Below, piece after piece: positions 44,946 through 57,654 of a stretch of DNA of 64,000 nt. Positions within the stretch are counted from its first letter, which is position 1; each line of letters starts with the position of its first letter. Source of the DNA: Lamellibrachia columna (Eukaryota; Annelida; Polychaeta; Sabellida; Siboglinidae); NCBI GenBank assembly GCA_963662155.1, contig OY759261.1:65987417-66051416 (forward strand), read 5' to 3'. A program made the translations under genes and the position numbers. A model generated the notes under the pieces. It was not told the origin of the DNA. It worked only from the letters and a program-made list of their open reading frames with translations, and made no database searches.

Positions 44946-45596
44946 GTGTGTGTCAGTGACTGAAGGATCCCTTGTGTCAGTGACTGTTGGATCCCTTGTG
45001 TCAGTGACTGTAGGATCTACTGTGTCAGTGACTGTAGGATCCCTTGTGTCAGTGACTGTAGGATCCCTTGTGTCAGTGACTGTTGGATCCCTAATGTCAG
45101 TGACTGTAGGATCCCTTGTGTCGGTGACTGTTTGATCCCTTGTGTCAGTGACTGTAGGATCCCTGGTGTCGGTGACTGTAGGATCCATTGTGTCGGTGAT
45201 TGTAGGATCCATTGTGTCAGTGACTGTAGGTCCATTGTGTCAGTGACTGTAGGATCCATTGTGTCAGTGACTGTAGGTCCCTTGTGTCAGTGACTGTAGG
45301 TCCCTTGTGTCAGTGACTGTAGGATCCCTTGTGTCGGTGATTGTAGGATCCATTGTGTCAGTGACTGTAGGTCCATTGTGTCAGTGACTGTAGGATCCCT
45401 TGTGTCGGTGATTGTAGGATCCCTTGTGTCAGTGACTGTAGGATCCCTTGTGTCAGTGACTGTAGGATCCCTTGTGTCAGTGACTGTAGGATCCCTTGTA
45501 TCAGTGACTTTAGGATTTCTTGTGTCGGTGACAGTAGGATCCCTTGTGTCAGTGACTGTAGGGTCCCTTGTGTCGGTGACAGTAGGATCCCTTGCG
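44946..45596. repeat. 24-bp GTGACTGTAGGATCCCTTGTGTCA array (array 2)
   Basis: About 27 units, same family as array 1, with 22-base variants (TAGGTCCATTGTGTCAG). Confidence 0.93.
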
Positions 45597-46583
45597 CATG
45601 AAGACATGATACACACATTTGATGGGAGCATCTTGTATGTTGATTTTGGAGACAAATAAAAATTAATAATTGATATTGACATAGTTGATTTTCATAAATA
45701 AAAAATAAAAATTAGCGAATTGCATTGAAAAACGTTAACATTATTACCAGTGGGAAAATAAATAGTGGTTCAGTGGCTATTTTTTTAAAGGTAAAAGGTT
45801 AGTAGTGTCGGTTACGCTTCGATAATCGGTTTTCATTATTTATGATTGGGGCAATCTCAGTAGTTTTCTAAATTCTAGTTATTTCTAGTACTCGACAGCG
45901 TTCTATTAACTGACTAGTCTATATATGTTGTGGTTACTACAATTTGATGATGTTACAAGGCCTCATTCAACTTGTCAGTCCTTTTTAGAACATTATCGCC
46001 CATAACTTTATTTGTTGGCGTACCCATGCCTGGTCCGGGCCTTTAACCAAGAACTATGGCATGTAAAACGAATGTGATAACCACCGCACTACCGCGCCTC
46101 AGTAGAACGAATCGAGTGATTTAGTTAGCTACTTGTTCAGCCTGAGCCTAACAATTTACGTGATCTGTGTGTGGGCAGCCTTTGTTACGCCGGTCTACCG
46201 TAGATGCACAGCCAGCAATGCTGCAATTCGTTAGACGATGAATCATCGCGAATAAACTGCGTCGGCGGCAGCACCGCCGGTTTTCCCGCGGTGGTTATAA
46301 CTACTAGCATAAATACCCGGGATATCCTGGAAGTACGGAGGTGACTGTCGTGGTGACAACATTTGCAACATAAATATCCATCTAAGCCTTGGTACTTGGT
46401 GCTGCTAGTTAATATCTTGTTGGCTTCTTGGAATCCAACTCTCGAAATGGTGACGTAATACTGGCAGTCACAGTAGCGTCTAGCGACGGTTTACGTAACT
46501 TCGAACAATCGTAGAAAAACGCACGACGTTGCGAACAATTGTACGTACTCGTTCGCAAGATGCTGCGTCAATTGTACGTACAC

Positions 46584-46628
<45 letters not shown>

Positions 46629-48200
46629 CACAAATTAATTAATTAATTGTTCAATGAAGGCACAACACATGCGGACAATTTCCTTCAACTCGTATTGCCT
46701 GTGTGACTGTGTCTTTCCGAGCTGTTGGTCTTTTCTACCTGGTGTCTATGCCAGGGGAAGTAAACTATCCCACACATGGGGTAAATATATTACCTGCTGT
46801 GGACTCCATCTCTCAATAACGTCACGACAGAAGGGTCAATAACATGGGACAGTTATTTCTGTCAAATACCTCGCATGAGGACAAGACGATTCAACTTCAT
46901 TTGATCACTGCTCATCTATTCGTTGATACATATCTGGTTTACATACTTGTCAACGCTCGGGCATAAGCCGTGAGATTCACGGTTTCGCCTTTAGTGTCAC
47001 CGTCCCTCGGCAAATGTCTGACACTTCACGCATATTTTCATTGCCTTTAGAAATGAATATTATGAAAAAAAAAAATTTTTTGTGTGAAAATTAAACGCAG
47101 AATCAATTTGTGTGTGTCGCATGCGAAGATATTCGTCGTTGCGTGTAACTGACACGTAGCGCCTTTGTCTGTTTTACAAGAAACCCGGGGCCTGCGCATT
47201 GCCTTTTGTTATACTAATAATTCTCCACATCTTTTTACACGTACAGCTGTACTCTGCTATTCTTAATTCAACAGCCGCTCGGGGTTCCTACAATGGTCAC
47301 AGTAAATGCCAGGGCACTGATTGTATCTCGATAGGATGGATGCGTCGTGGCGAATTAATGTAGAACAGACGCTTGTTAGTCTGGCTCACAGAAGACTAGG
47401 CACTGCACACGCCAGTGTATGAATTACTCACATGTCCAGGTCAATCTCAATCCGGTCCAGCGGGACACTTGCATGAGATAATTCACTGGAGTGAGATAAT
47501 AAGTTATGAGGGGGTATGGCAGGGATCTCAACCTCTCATCTCTGTTTTGGTGTCCAACCTCCCAGCTCCCACCAATGTTTAGATTCCACCTCCAATTTCC
47601 CACCAACCCCACACCACATAAATCAATTGTTGAGACCAACATTCCACCTTCCACCCATTTGTAGGAATAACTTCATGCAACACCCACTTAACCATATCTA
47701 CCCCGGCTGGGGCCACTGGGATATTTTGGTAACCTGAGCTTCATCGCGATCATTCAAAGTGTCGTGACTTGCAGCATTGTTAGTGCAACTACGGTCTGAA
47801 ATGTGTCACGCGCTAACATCGTTTGTTATGCCAAATAAACAGTGGGGCGATTCTAAGAGGTGGTCTTTGGCTGAACATGTTTGTCATAGCCAAACATAAG
47901 CGCAGCATGAAAAGTGTCATTGTTGTTGCCAGTAAATCTGTCATTACGTACACATGTGTACGGTATCGTAATATTTCATACATCAACAGGGTGCTGTCCA
48001 TGAAATACACGTATGTCCACCACTGTCTCACTTCACCCAATTTTCATAGGTTTTACCCCCGTGAACCAGTTGGGGTGTTTTATTACCACCCCGATGTATC
48101 CACCCGCACTAACAGGAAGTTGAACTTTTCCCCAGTGTCTGCTGTGAACGATGATGCTAGAGTTTTCGTCGAACACATCCGGTACTTTGCAGTGCGTTTA
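45597..48200. other. Intergenic stretch
   Basis: It holds a tRNA-Val-like relic (46027-46099), a CGCA/CA microsatellite (46580-46632) with TTAA repeats, and a low-complexity CCACC/CCCACC-rich patch (47560-47670). No gene was recognised; open frames of 60-130 residues here have no family or splice support. Confidence 0.4.
46027..46099 (-). repeat. tRNA-Val-like pseudogene or SINE head
   Basis: GGTAGTGCGGTGGTTATCAC matches the D-arm/box A of tRNA-Val. TTTTACAT around a TAC anticodon and GGTTAAAGGCC in place of the T arm follow at about the right distances. The anticodon and T stems are broken, so it should not fold as a functional tRNA. Confidence 0.5.
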
Positions 48201-48295
48201 TAGTGGTGTATAGTGGTGTATAATGACGTATAGTGGTGCATAGTGGTGTATTGTGGTGTATGGTGGTGTATGGTGGTGCATAGAGGTGTATAGTA
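48201..48295. repeat. 10-bp repeat (TATAGTGGTG)n
   Basis: About nine diverged units of TATAGTGGTG. Confidence 0.85.
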
Positions 48296-49309
48296 ACAAA
48301 ATACATTTAAACTCGCCGTGTATCGCAACAAGACGATCATAACTCGACGGGGCAGGTATCGATCGGTACAAGTTTATCCACAGTACTATTTCACGTAAAC
48401 TGGACCGGACGGATAGATACAAGAGTTTACTTAACCCAACAATGAAAGTGTGTCAGCATTCAGACGATAAACATGGCAAACACACGACAGTGTTGACTCT
48501 GTAGAGCTGTGTTATCGTGTTTAGAGCTTTGCCTTTGTATAATAATCTTATTAACTACTTTTTGTGTATATATCACATTTATCTGCACACATAGACGTTT
48601 ACATAGACGAACAACTCATATATACATAACAGTCGTGACGGTGTATGTACGTAATCTGAAATGGATTCAAAGTAAAACGCTGACCTACAAAACGAATAAG
48701 ATAACCCAGAACAACGCTGCTTAACGAAATGAACACTCACATCCTTATTCCGTAATTTGACCGTTTCCACAATGGTGTTTTTTGGAAATGATATATTGTT
48801 GCGAAACCATGGCGTTGACAAAGGCGGCTGACAAAATGGTTTCGTTTCCCCTACTGCGTATTTAAATATTGATACGAGATAGACGTAAGGGGAAGGGGGG
48901 GACATTCCGACGCCCACTATGGCCGCTACATCCTTCTCGTTGATCATTTGAATTTCTGTTGAAAAACACGCAGAGTTCATATGCATTCCTTTGCCATTTT
49001 TAAGTTTGTAGTGGGCAGACGGGAACTTATACTAATACCAAATACTTCTATTCACAGCGAGCGCGTTTTCAGCACATCATGAGGCATTGTCGCAGTCTAG
49101 TGCGCCACTCCATAACTAATTCAATGGTTCTCATTTCCAACATCAAGAAAAAATAGCGGCCCGCCGTTAAACAGACAATGGCAGGTAAAAAGGCAGGTAG
49201 ACGACGTGGCCATGGGTGAATCGCCCATGCAAACGACAATGTATGTAGTAGACAGCGACGCTGACAAGGAAATGCCATGGCGTCACGGACCCGCAAAGGC
49301 ACTAGCCCC
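48296..49309. other. Intergenic stretch with one unassigned open frame
   Basis: Minus 48944-48738 could be an exon (acceptor TTCAACAG before it, frame MINEKDVAAIVGVGMSPPSP, donor GTGAGTG after LRNKD). The sequence resembles no family I know and no partner exon was found. Nothing else was seen. Confidence 0.25.
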
Positions 49310-49430
49310 ATCGCGGGCCGGGCGTGGCCTAGGACTACACTTTATGGGCCTGGACAGGAAAAAAATTAAACAGTTACACGGGCCGGGCCGGGCATAGGCG
49401 TAGTGTGAATGGGCCTGGGCCTAAACAGTT
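49310..49430. repeat. GC-rich GGGCCGGGC repeat
   Basis: Related to 57-270: GGGCCGGGCGTGGCC and GGGCCTGGGCCTAAAC motifs, with microsatellite following. Confidence 0.7.
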
Positions 49431-49495
49431 TAAGTATTCATCCAGTATTCTTGAGAACGTAAATTTTAGACGACAATGTTCAAATAAATAAATGT

Positions 49496-49645
<150 letters not shown>

Positions 49646-49852
49646 ACGTACACACCAATGCGCACATCTCAACTGCAATGGTTCTTTTTAAAAAGCATTC
49701 TAAACATATTCTCCGCCGCATCGATTCTTTTAACCTACTTCGGTGGTATTATGAGTGTCTGACACGGCAGTGCCAGCTACGCACGTATAATCTTGAATAT
49801 TTATTTGGACTGATCATTTAATGTCTCTTTTATCACACTCAGAATCTCTAGC

Positions 49853-50703
49853 AGACGTGAAACTGTTTGTGCAACCTTCGTGTAGTTCAAGTCACCAGAC
49901 GTGAAACTGTTTATGCAACCTTCGTGTAGCTCTAGTCACCAGACGTGAAACTGTTTGTGCAACCTTCGTGTAGCTCTAGTCACCAGACGTGAAACTGTTT
50001 GTGCAACCTTCGTGTAGCTCTAGTCACCAGACGTGAAACTGTTTGTGCAACCTTCGTGTAGCTCAAGTCACCGGACGTGAAACTGTTTGTACAACCTTCG
50101 TGTAGCTCTAGTCACCAGACGTGAAACTGTTTGTGCAACCTTCGTGTAGCTCTAGTCACCACACGTGAAACTGTTTGTGCAACCTTCGTGTAGCTCTAGT
50201 CACCAGACGTGAAACTGTTTGTGCAACCTTCGTGTAGCTCAAGTCACCAGACGTGAAACTGTTTGTACAACCTTCGTGTAGCTCTAGTCACCAGACGTGA
50301 AACTGTTTGTGCAACCTTCGTGTAGCTCTAGTCACCAGACGTGAAACTGTTTGTGCAACCTTCGTGTAGCTCAAGTCACCACACGTGAAACTGTTTTTGC
50401 AACCTTCGTGTAGCTCAAGTCACCACACGTGAAACTGTTTGTGCAACCTTCGTGTAGCTCTAGTCACCAGACGTGAAACTGTTTGTGCAACCTTCGTGTA
50501 GCTCTAGTCACCAGACGTGAAACTGTTTGTGCAACCTTCGTGTAGCTCAAGTCACCACACGTGAAACTGTTTGTGCAACCTTCGTGTAGCTCAAGTCACC
50601 ACACGTGAAACTGTTTGTGCAACCTTCGTGTAGCTCTAGTCACCAGACGTGAAACTGTTTGTGCAACCTTCGTGTAGCTCTAGTCACCAGACGTGAAACT
50701 GTT
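49853..50703. repeat. 44-bp minisatellite, about 19 copies
   Basis: Unit: CCAGACGTGAAACTGTTTGT plus GCAACCTTCGTGTAGCTCTAGTCA. Copies are very similar, varying mainly at CTCTAG/CTCAAG and CAGACG/CACACG. Not a CRISPR: no variable spacers. Confidence 0.95.
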
Positions 50704-50743
50704 GTAGTGACTGTGTTTTTATGTTATGTACAAGAGAGATGCA

Positions 50744-50860
<117 letters not shown>

Positions 50861-50954
50861 TCATGCTAATAATGTATGATACATTGTGTAATGGCTTATT
50901 CGGACTGAGATTATTTTAAAAGTGATTTTGATCCGTTGATCATTGTTCTTTTGT

Positions 50955-52101
50955 CGTCTGGAGTATATATTGTTTTATCTTTTCGATCAAACATGTTACT
51001 CTTTCTAACTCCAATATCTTCCAATGTTTGTACAATTTCAACTGCTACATTATCTGTACCAGCAGTCTCCCCGGTTTTAATTTGAACGAATTTTAAATGA
51101 AGTAATTTCAAGTGGAGTGCGGTGGCTCTGTGGTAGTGCGTCCATAGTGCCGTCTATTGCTTTGTTACATCCAATGGCACTACACATTTAGATCTCTTTT
51201 GTTATTTCACTTTATTAATAATAAATTAGGAATTTATATCGCCCAGGGTATCCGGGTACAAACCTGCTCAAAGACGCCAGATCCACATTGTTATGCATCA
51301 ACTGTGAATTTCCATCTATAACTGTTCAAAACTACTTTAAAAAAACACTTATCAAAAGAAGATATTAGGACAATTACTTAGAACCATAATAGGCGTACTG
51401 GAAATTAAGATGAAGACTACACACACATTATTATCATGGTTAATTGAATGACAATGCAAACTAAAAATGCAGGAATATTAATATGTTTTATCATTGTTTC
51501 ATGTCCATCGGAATATCATCACATGAGTAGCGATTTATATAAATATACATCGTCTGGAGTATATATTGTTTTATCTTTTCGATCAAACATTACTCTTTTT
51601 AACTCCAATATCTTCCAATGTTTGTATAATTTCATGTGCTACATTGTACCAGCAGCCTCCCCGGTTTTAATTTGAACGAATTTTAAATGAAGTAATTTGT
51701 GGAGTGGAGAGCGGTGGCTGTGTGGTAGTGCGTCCACAGTGCCATCTGTTGCTTTGTTACATCCAATGGCATTACACAATTCCTTCTCTTTAGTTATTTC
51801 ACTTTGTTATTAATAAATTAGGAATTTATATCGCCCAGTGTATCCGGGTAGCGAACCTGCTCAAAGGCGTCAGATCCACCTTGTTATGCACCAACTGTGA
51901 GTTTCCATGTATAACTGTTCAAAACACTTTAAAACACTTGTCAAAAGAAGATATCAGAACAGTTACGTAGAACCATAATAGACGTACTGGAAATTAAGAC
52001 GAAGACTACACACACATTATTATCATGGTTAATTGAATGACAATGCAAAAAATGTAGGAATATTAATTTGCTTTATCATTGTTTCATGTCCATCGGAATA
52101 T
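50955..52101. repeat. Tandem duplication of a 0.56-kb unit with SINE-like features
   Basis: Copy 1 (50955-51516) and copy 2 (51551-52101) share order and most bases, separated by about 34 bp. Each contains GTGGCTCTGTGGTAGTGCGTCC-type sequence (tRNA box A-like; about 51122 and 51713). About 130 bp later comes ATCCGGGTA..AACCTG (weak box B). A minus frame in copy 1 (50911-51111) looks protein-like but is unassigned. Two adjacent copies of one element or a local duplication are both possible. Confidence 0.7.
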
Positions 52102-52534
52102 TTGTGTTTTACAAAATAACAATGTTGAATCATAACATGAATAAGATAAATCCTTTTGAGAACGGTTTGAAATGATAGATAATAACTTGTTTTAGCCGTG
52201 TGTGTGCGTGCGTGCGTGCGTGCGCAGTTGTAGTGATGTGGCTAATACAACTCGTACCCCTTCTTCATGTTTATGTCCTCCTGGGTAAATGAGTGTGTGA
52301 TTTTTCCAGCCCCTCACCTCCAACCTCCTCACGTACTTATGATGTTGATTTTGGGCATAATGTGCATCTCTTGCTTCAGACTTTCTAGCTTCCCTTTTTT
52401 GAATAATGTTCCGGTATTCCATGCGACAATTTGCATTATGTCTGTGTTGCAAACATACAAGGTCGTGGCATCTTTGCGGACGAGATGGCCTTATGAGATG
52501 GGGACTATAGTACATACATGCTATTTTGCAATTT

Positions 52535-52681
<147 letters not shown>

Positions 52682-52765
52682 ACAAGATTTGCCATCCAAG
52701 CCAAAGGCCCAGATGGCAAGTGGACAAGGAAGCCATTGGCTTATCGAGAGTCCAACAATGTTCAT

Positions 52766-54262
52766 CTACTTATAGCCCGCCCTCCTGAGATATGTGTCAA
52801 CCTTGTTTTTAAACATATTCACGCTGCTAGCAGTTACACAATCTGTAGACAATTTGTTCCATTCATTTATTGTCCTCTGTGAGAACGAGTGCTTCCTGAT
52901 GTCCAATCTACATTGATCCTTTACTAATTTTACCTCATGTCCTCTAGTTCTGCTATCCTTCTTGAGTGAGAAAAACATATTTCTATCAATATTTTCATAC
53001 CCATTCAATATCTTAAAAACTTCAATCTGATCTCCTCTTAACCTCCTTGTCTCTAGAGTTGTTAAACCACATTCTTTCAGGCGTTCTTCGTAACTAAGGT
53101 CTCTCAGTTCTGGAATCATTTTAGTTGCTCTCCTTTGTATGCGTTCAAGCGTATCTATATCCTTCTTACGATATGGTCTCCATGCTTGTATACAGTATTC
53201 TAAATGAGGTCTAACTATTGCTTTATAAAGAGGTATAATTAACTTTTTTCCCTTGTATGTTATGTTTCTTCTAATCAATCCAAGAATTTGATTACCCTTT
53301 GAAGCTGCAATACCACACTGCTCTGAAACTTTCATATCAGCGCTTATTGTAACTCCTAAGTCCTTTTCTTTTACAGTAGTACCCAGAACAGTATCTCCCA
53401 TTTTATAGTTTACATTCAAGTTCCTATGTCCTGTATGTAGGCATTTACATTTCCCAAAATTGAACAACATCTGCCATTTCTCAGACCATTTCACTAATCT
53501 GTCTAGATCGTTTTGTAAATGTTGTTTATCACCATCAGTATTAACCTTTCTAAACAGTTTTGTGTCATCCGCAAATTTCAGTACGTTACTTGTTATACTG
53601 TCGTCCAAGTCATTGATATAAATTAAGAATAATATAGGTCCTAATACTGATCCTTGAGGTACCCCACTCAAAACTGATTTCCAATTTGAAACTTCTCCAT
53701 CTACTACAACTCGTTGTCTTCTGTCAGTCAGCCATTGTTCTATCCAGTCAGTTATGCTATCCCCGATACCATGGGCTTTTAATTTAAGTAGTAATCTTTG
53801 ATGTGGCACTTTGTCAAAAGCTTTCTGAAAATCTAAGTAGATAATATCTACTGGCGATCCCACGTCTATCCACTTAGTGATTTCTTCCAAAAAACATAAC
53901 ATATTTGTTAAGCATGACCTCGCTTTAAGGAATCCATGTTGAGATGAATTTAATAATTTATGCTTAACGAGGAATTCCACCATATGGTCTTTAATTAACC
54001 TTTCTAATAATTTACAAATCACTGACGTTAAACTCACTGGTCTGTAATTCTCTGACTTATTTCTCGAACCCTTTTTAAATAATGGTATGATGTTTGCTTC
54101 TTTCCATTCAAACGGAACAACTCCCTCTTTTAATGACAAGTTGAATACTCTTGCAAGTGGTATACTGATTTGTTCTACTGTTTCCATTAGTAATGTTGGA
54201 GGAATCCCATCCACTCCCGGTGATTTGTTATCCTTCATTGCCTTTATTTTCTGAGCTACCAA
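52766..54262 (-). CDS. CR1-like ORF2, reverse transcriptase part
   Basis: A 498-residue open frame with [51 protein letters not shown] (motif A Asp), [16 protein letters not shown] (motif B), [10 protein letters not shown] (motif C, catalytic FADD) and thumb [16 protein letters not shown]. It ends [11 protein letters not shown]. The enzyme copies the element's RNA at the nicked target. The frame is broken from the endonuclease part by one shift near 54290. It is closely similar to copies A and C. Confidence 0.93.
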   Translation of the reverse strand: MVAQKIKAMKDNKSPGVDGIPPTLLMETVEQISIPLARVFNLSLKEGVVPFEWKEANIIPLFKKGSRNKSENYRPVSLTSVICKLLERLIKDHMVEFLVKHKLLNSSQHGFLKARSCLTNMLCFLEEITKWIDVGSPVDIIYLDFQKAFDKVPHQRLLLKLKAHGIGDSITDWIEQWLTDRRQRVVVDGEVSNWKSVLSGVPQGSVLGPILFLIYINDLDDSITSNVLKFADDTKLFRKVNTDGDKQHLQNDLDRLVKWSEKWQMLFNFGKCKCLHTGHRNLNVNYKMGDTVLGTTVKEKDLGVTISADMKVSEQCGIAASKGNQILGLIRRNITYKGKKLIIPLYKAIVRPHLEYCIQAWRPYRKKDIDTLERIQRRATKMIPELRDLSYEERLKECGLTTLETRRLRGDQIEVFKILNGYENIDRNMFFSLKKDSRTRGHEVKLVKDQCRLDIRKHSFSQRTINEWNKLSTDCVTASSVNMFKNKVDTYLRRAGYK

Positions 54263-54285
54263 TTCTGGAGTTACAACTAACGGAC

Positions 54286-55638
54286 CTAAATAGTCAGATT
54301 TAGCCGCTGAAATTTAGCATCAGCAACTGGTAATGAACTAATATCTTCTTTGGTAAACACTGAACTGAAGTAACCATTTAGGTCTTCCGCCATTAAAAAC
54401 CCCTGTGATATTATATTTCCAGCACTGTCTTCTAGAGGTCCAACCTTGTCTTGTACGTTTTGTTTACTCCTGACATATGCATAAAAACTCTTGCTGTTAT
54501 TTTTTATGTTACATGCTAGTTTTTGCTCATAGCTTCTTTTAGATTGTCTGATTTCAGTTGTAGCTGCATTAAGTGCCTCTTTGTATTTTGCATAGTCTTC
54601 GTCCTTTCTGGTACGCCTATAAACCCTCCACATAGTTTGTTTTAGCATTATGTTTCTAATAGCCTCTTTTGACAAGTGTTTCTTTCTACACCGTTTTCCT
54701 TGTTTTTGGAAGGGAACAAATTTATCGATGATACTCTCAATTTCATATTTTAGAATATTCCAACATTCAATTGCGGTCTTATTCATCAGCATGTTATTCC
54801 AATCTAGCTTTGCTAAGTATTTTCTCATATCTTTGTAGTTACCTTTGTGGAAGTTTCTCTTGTACGTTTTCTTATTTTTACTTTCTGATTTTACATTGAT
54901 TTCAAAATGTATTTGATTATGGTCACTATTACCCAATGGTTCAAATATTTTTACATTGTCCACTAATTCTTTTTGTGATGACAAAACTATATCTAATACA
55001 TTTTCTCCCCTGGTTGGTTCTAGTACGTGCTGAGTAAGAAAGCTATCCTGGATTAAAAATAGAAATTGTTGGTCCTCAATCCCTGTGCTCTCTAGAGAAT
55101 TCCATTGTATGTGTCCATGGTTAAAATCTCCCATTATGATACATTCCCCTTTACTAACTTCCTTTATAGCGTTTTTTATTTTTGTGTTGTCCTCTTCGTT
55201 TATGTTTGGACTTCGGTAAACTAATCCAATAGTTAATTTTGAATTTCCTGAAACAATTTTGCACCAAACAGCTTCATCGCAATCTGCTTCCCTTTCTAGT
55301 TTTATTTCATAAGCCTGAATAGATTCTTTAACATATAAAATAACTCCCCCGCCCCTTCTTCCTATTCGATCTTTCCTAAACATTACATATCCTGTCAGTC
55401 CTAATTCAGCATCTGTTATATCTATGTTGGCCCATGTTTCAGTTATACCAATTATGTGAGGGTCAATATCTTCTACCATAATGTTTAATTCGTTTTTCTT
55501 ATTTACTATGCTCCTTGCATTTAAACATACGCATCTATAACCTTTTTCAGAGATGTTTTTCGGATGATTTGATATTGGTTTATCTGTGCTAGTGGCCTCT
55601 TGTTCTGCTTGAGACACCTCTAGGTAACCCCCCTGCAC
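54286..55638 (-). CDS. CR1-like ORF2, apurinic-type endonuclease part
   Basis: 450 residues. Endonuclease motifs: CLNARSIVNKKNEL (Asn), GITETWA (catalytic Glu), RRGGGVILYVKE, GLVYRSPN, IIMGDFNHGHIQW (Asp/Asn) and GNSDHNQIHFEI (final Asp-His pair). The linker to the RT (KRSYEQKLACNIKNNSKSFY) follows. This nuclease nicks the target to prime reverse transcription. The frame shift near 54300 (FQRLNLTI then stop) interrupts what should be one ORF2 with the RT frame. Confidence 0.92.
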   Translation of the reverse strand: MQGGYLEVSQAEQEATSTDKPISNHPKNISEKGYRCVCLNARSIVNKKNELNIMVEDIDPHIIGITETWANIDITDAELGLTGYVMFRKDRIGRRGGGVILYVKESIQAYEIKLEREADCDEAVWCKIVSGNSKLTIGLVYRSPNINEEDNTKIKNAIKEVSKGECIIMGDFNHGHIQWNSLESTGIEDQQFLFLIQDSFLTQHVLEPTRGENVLDIVLSSQKELVDNVKIFEPLGNSDHNQIHFEINVKSESKNKKTYKRNFHKGNYKDMRKYLAKLDWNNMLMNKTAIECWNILKYEIESIIDKFVPFQKQGKRCRKKHLSKEAIRNIMLKQTMWRVYRRTRKDEDYAKYKEALNAATTEIRQSKRSYEQKLACNIKNNSKSFYAYVRSKQNVQDKVGPLEDSAGNIISQGFLMAEDLNGYFSSVFTKEDISSLPVADAKFQRLNLTI

Positions 55639-55649
55639 TTCTAGTTTAA

Positions 55650-56835
55650 ATAATGTTTACTTCCAAAAATATTTGTCATTGTACCCAAGTCACTATCTAC
55701 TGCTGCTGAAAGTTTGTCCGCGAATACTGCCGCCTCCTTTCCACTTAAATGAAGCCCATCCTTCATGTACATATCAGCCCTCCCAACAAAACTTCCCCAT
55801 AAATCCAACTTCCTCTTCCCTACATAACTTCTGGACTAACATGTTAATTGCCATCCCCCGACAATTTCGATATGTGTGACCCCTCCTGCCCATTACAGGT
55901 AAAATCCCTGACAGTATTACCTGCTCAACCCGCGTCTGTTTTAGTGTTCTGACCAACTGCCTATATTTCCTAACTATGGCAGTTGTACCCTCCCTCTCTA
56001 CGTTATTTGTCCCTACGTGTACTAAAACAGATCCACCCTTACCCGAGCCTACGATGTTTTTTACCCTCTCAGTTATCGCCTCTATTTTGGCTCCAGGCAA
56101 GCAGACCACCACATCATCTCCCTTGTTTAAGACTCTGTCGGTCTTCCTAACTATCGAATCCCCCACAAACACCCTCGCTCTCTTCCTCACCCCCTCTATC
56201 ACTGCTGCAGAATAACTCTTCCGTTCGATACCCTCCATCACATTCTGTCCTGACCCCTTCGCTCCTGTCTCCCCCACTTCCCACTCCTTTGCTCTTGTCT
56301 CTCCCACTTCCCTCTCCTTCACTCCGGTTGTTTTCCCTCCCGTCTCCCCCACTCCCTTCTCCTTCCCTCCTGTCTCCCCAACTCCCTTCTCCTTCCCTCC
56401 TGTCTCCCCTACTCCCCTCTCCTTCTCTCCGGTTGTCTTCCCTCCCGTTCCTTTCCTTCCCGTCTCCTTACGTCCTGTCTCCCTACGACCTGTCACCTTC
56501 CCTCCTCTCAGCTTCCTCCCAGGCTGCGGTGAGCTCTCCCTAGCATCTCTTGTGTCTTTCCCCACTTTATCATCTACTGTTCCCCCACCGGAACTACTGG
56601 CACAACCCCCCTGTTCCCTTCCCACCATTGCCACAACGAGCAGCCTCAGCTCTTCCAACTCCACCTCTAGTTCCTTCATCTTCGTACATCCCCTACACTC
56701 AAAACTAAAACTATCTGCCTGGACCTCAGCCCAGGACTTCTCGCACCCAGACTTGACGAAGTCCACCCAGTTACTGCAACTGCCACAAATTAAGTGCCTT
56801 GTGGCCTTTAACTGCCGTTTGCACGGCGCCATCAT
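55650..56835 (-). CDS. CR1-like ORF1: zinc finger plus SGNH esterase
   Basis: Starts MMAPCKRQLK. The Cys-rich N terminus (CGSCSNWVDF...CEKSWAE...CRGC) resembles the PHD-like finger of CR1 ORF1 proteins. A coiled-coil leucine stretch (ELEVELEELRLLVVAMV) follows, then a Lys/Gly/Glu repeat (GGKEKGVGET copies, about residues 120-200). The SGNH/GDSL esterase domain has VFVGDSIVRK (block I Ser) and VLVHVGTNNVE (block III). The frame shifts near 55800, after which the expected DGLHLSGKEA (Asp/His block V) follows in the other frame down to about 55650. ORF1 binds RNA; the esterase may act on membranes or lipids. Confidence 0.85.
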
Positions 56836-57000
56836 ACAATTTAGTTTTAATTAGTTTGCAACGTTAGCCTTGAATAAGGCTGTTTTTGTGATCAAAAGAA
56901 CACTTTAGTCAAATATACTTGCTAACTGTGTCTTCTATTAACCTCGCATGAGAAGAAAAAAACCTGCCACCTAGCGAATACGGAGAACACTGTGTAACAA

Positions 57001-57422
57001 AACAACGAATTCAGTGTGTACTAATTTACGCTAAAATCCTGCTGTTAATTCCTTTTTACCGAAAACGTTTACTACCACTATGTCAGATATTACCTTATGT
57101 ATGTAATTTAAGTAAATAGATCACTTTATCTTATATATATATTAGCCAATGTAAACTATTCACTATGCTCTCTCAATTTTCGAATAGTAAACAATCCTAT
57201 TATCGCTCGCTGAATTCCCGGACAGAATCCGAAACTAACTTACTCTAAAATACTCCCTCTGACTAATAATTAACAAAACCTGTTTCCTAATATATGTCTA
57301 CAATACGTTTGTGTATAATATATATTCAATAGTAATACTTATTCTATTTGATATACCGCGTTTTTCTGTAAATGATCTACACCAAATTCAAGTCGCTGCA
57401 CCAAGTCCAAGTAGCCGGAAGT

Positions 57423-57425
<3 letters not shown>
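57001..57425. other. Unassigned AT-rich stretch
   Basis: Possibly 5' UTR or flank of LINE copy B; nothing else was recognised. Confidence 0.4.

Positions 57426-57488
<63 letters not shown>
57426..57488. repeat. (TA)n microsatellite
   Basis: About 31 TA units. Confidence 0.95.
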
Positions 57489-57490
<2 letters not shown>

Positions 57491-57654
57491 AATCCCCTTA
57501 CATGGACATTGAAACAATCTGTCATAATTATAAAAATATTTTATTCATGTAACCAAGACCCAATGTCCCTGCAATGGGACATACATGTGCTTCCATCTAG
57601 CGGATAAAGTGACACCGGGAATGAAAACACGTCATCCACCATTTTTAGAAAAAT

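Noticed and set aside
46027..46099. Functional tRNA-Val gene
   Set aside because: Box A is good but the anticodon and T stems do not pair; kept only as a relic.
49853..50703. CRISPR array
   Set aside because: Head-to-tail repeats without unique spacers in a eukaryotic genome. The same holds for the 26-bp and 32-bp arrays.
56289..56854. Plus-strand Pro/Ser-rich frames opposite CR1 ORF1
   Set aside because: Antisense of the Lys/Gly/Glu repeat of ORF1.
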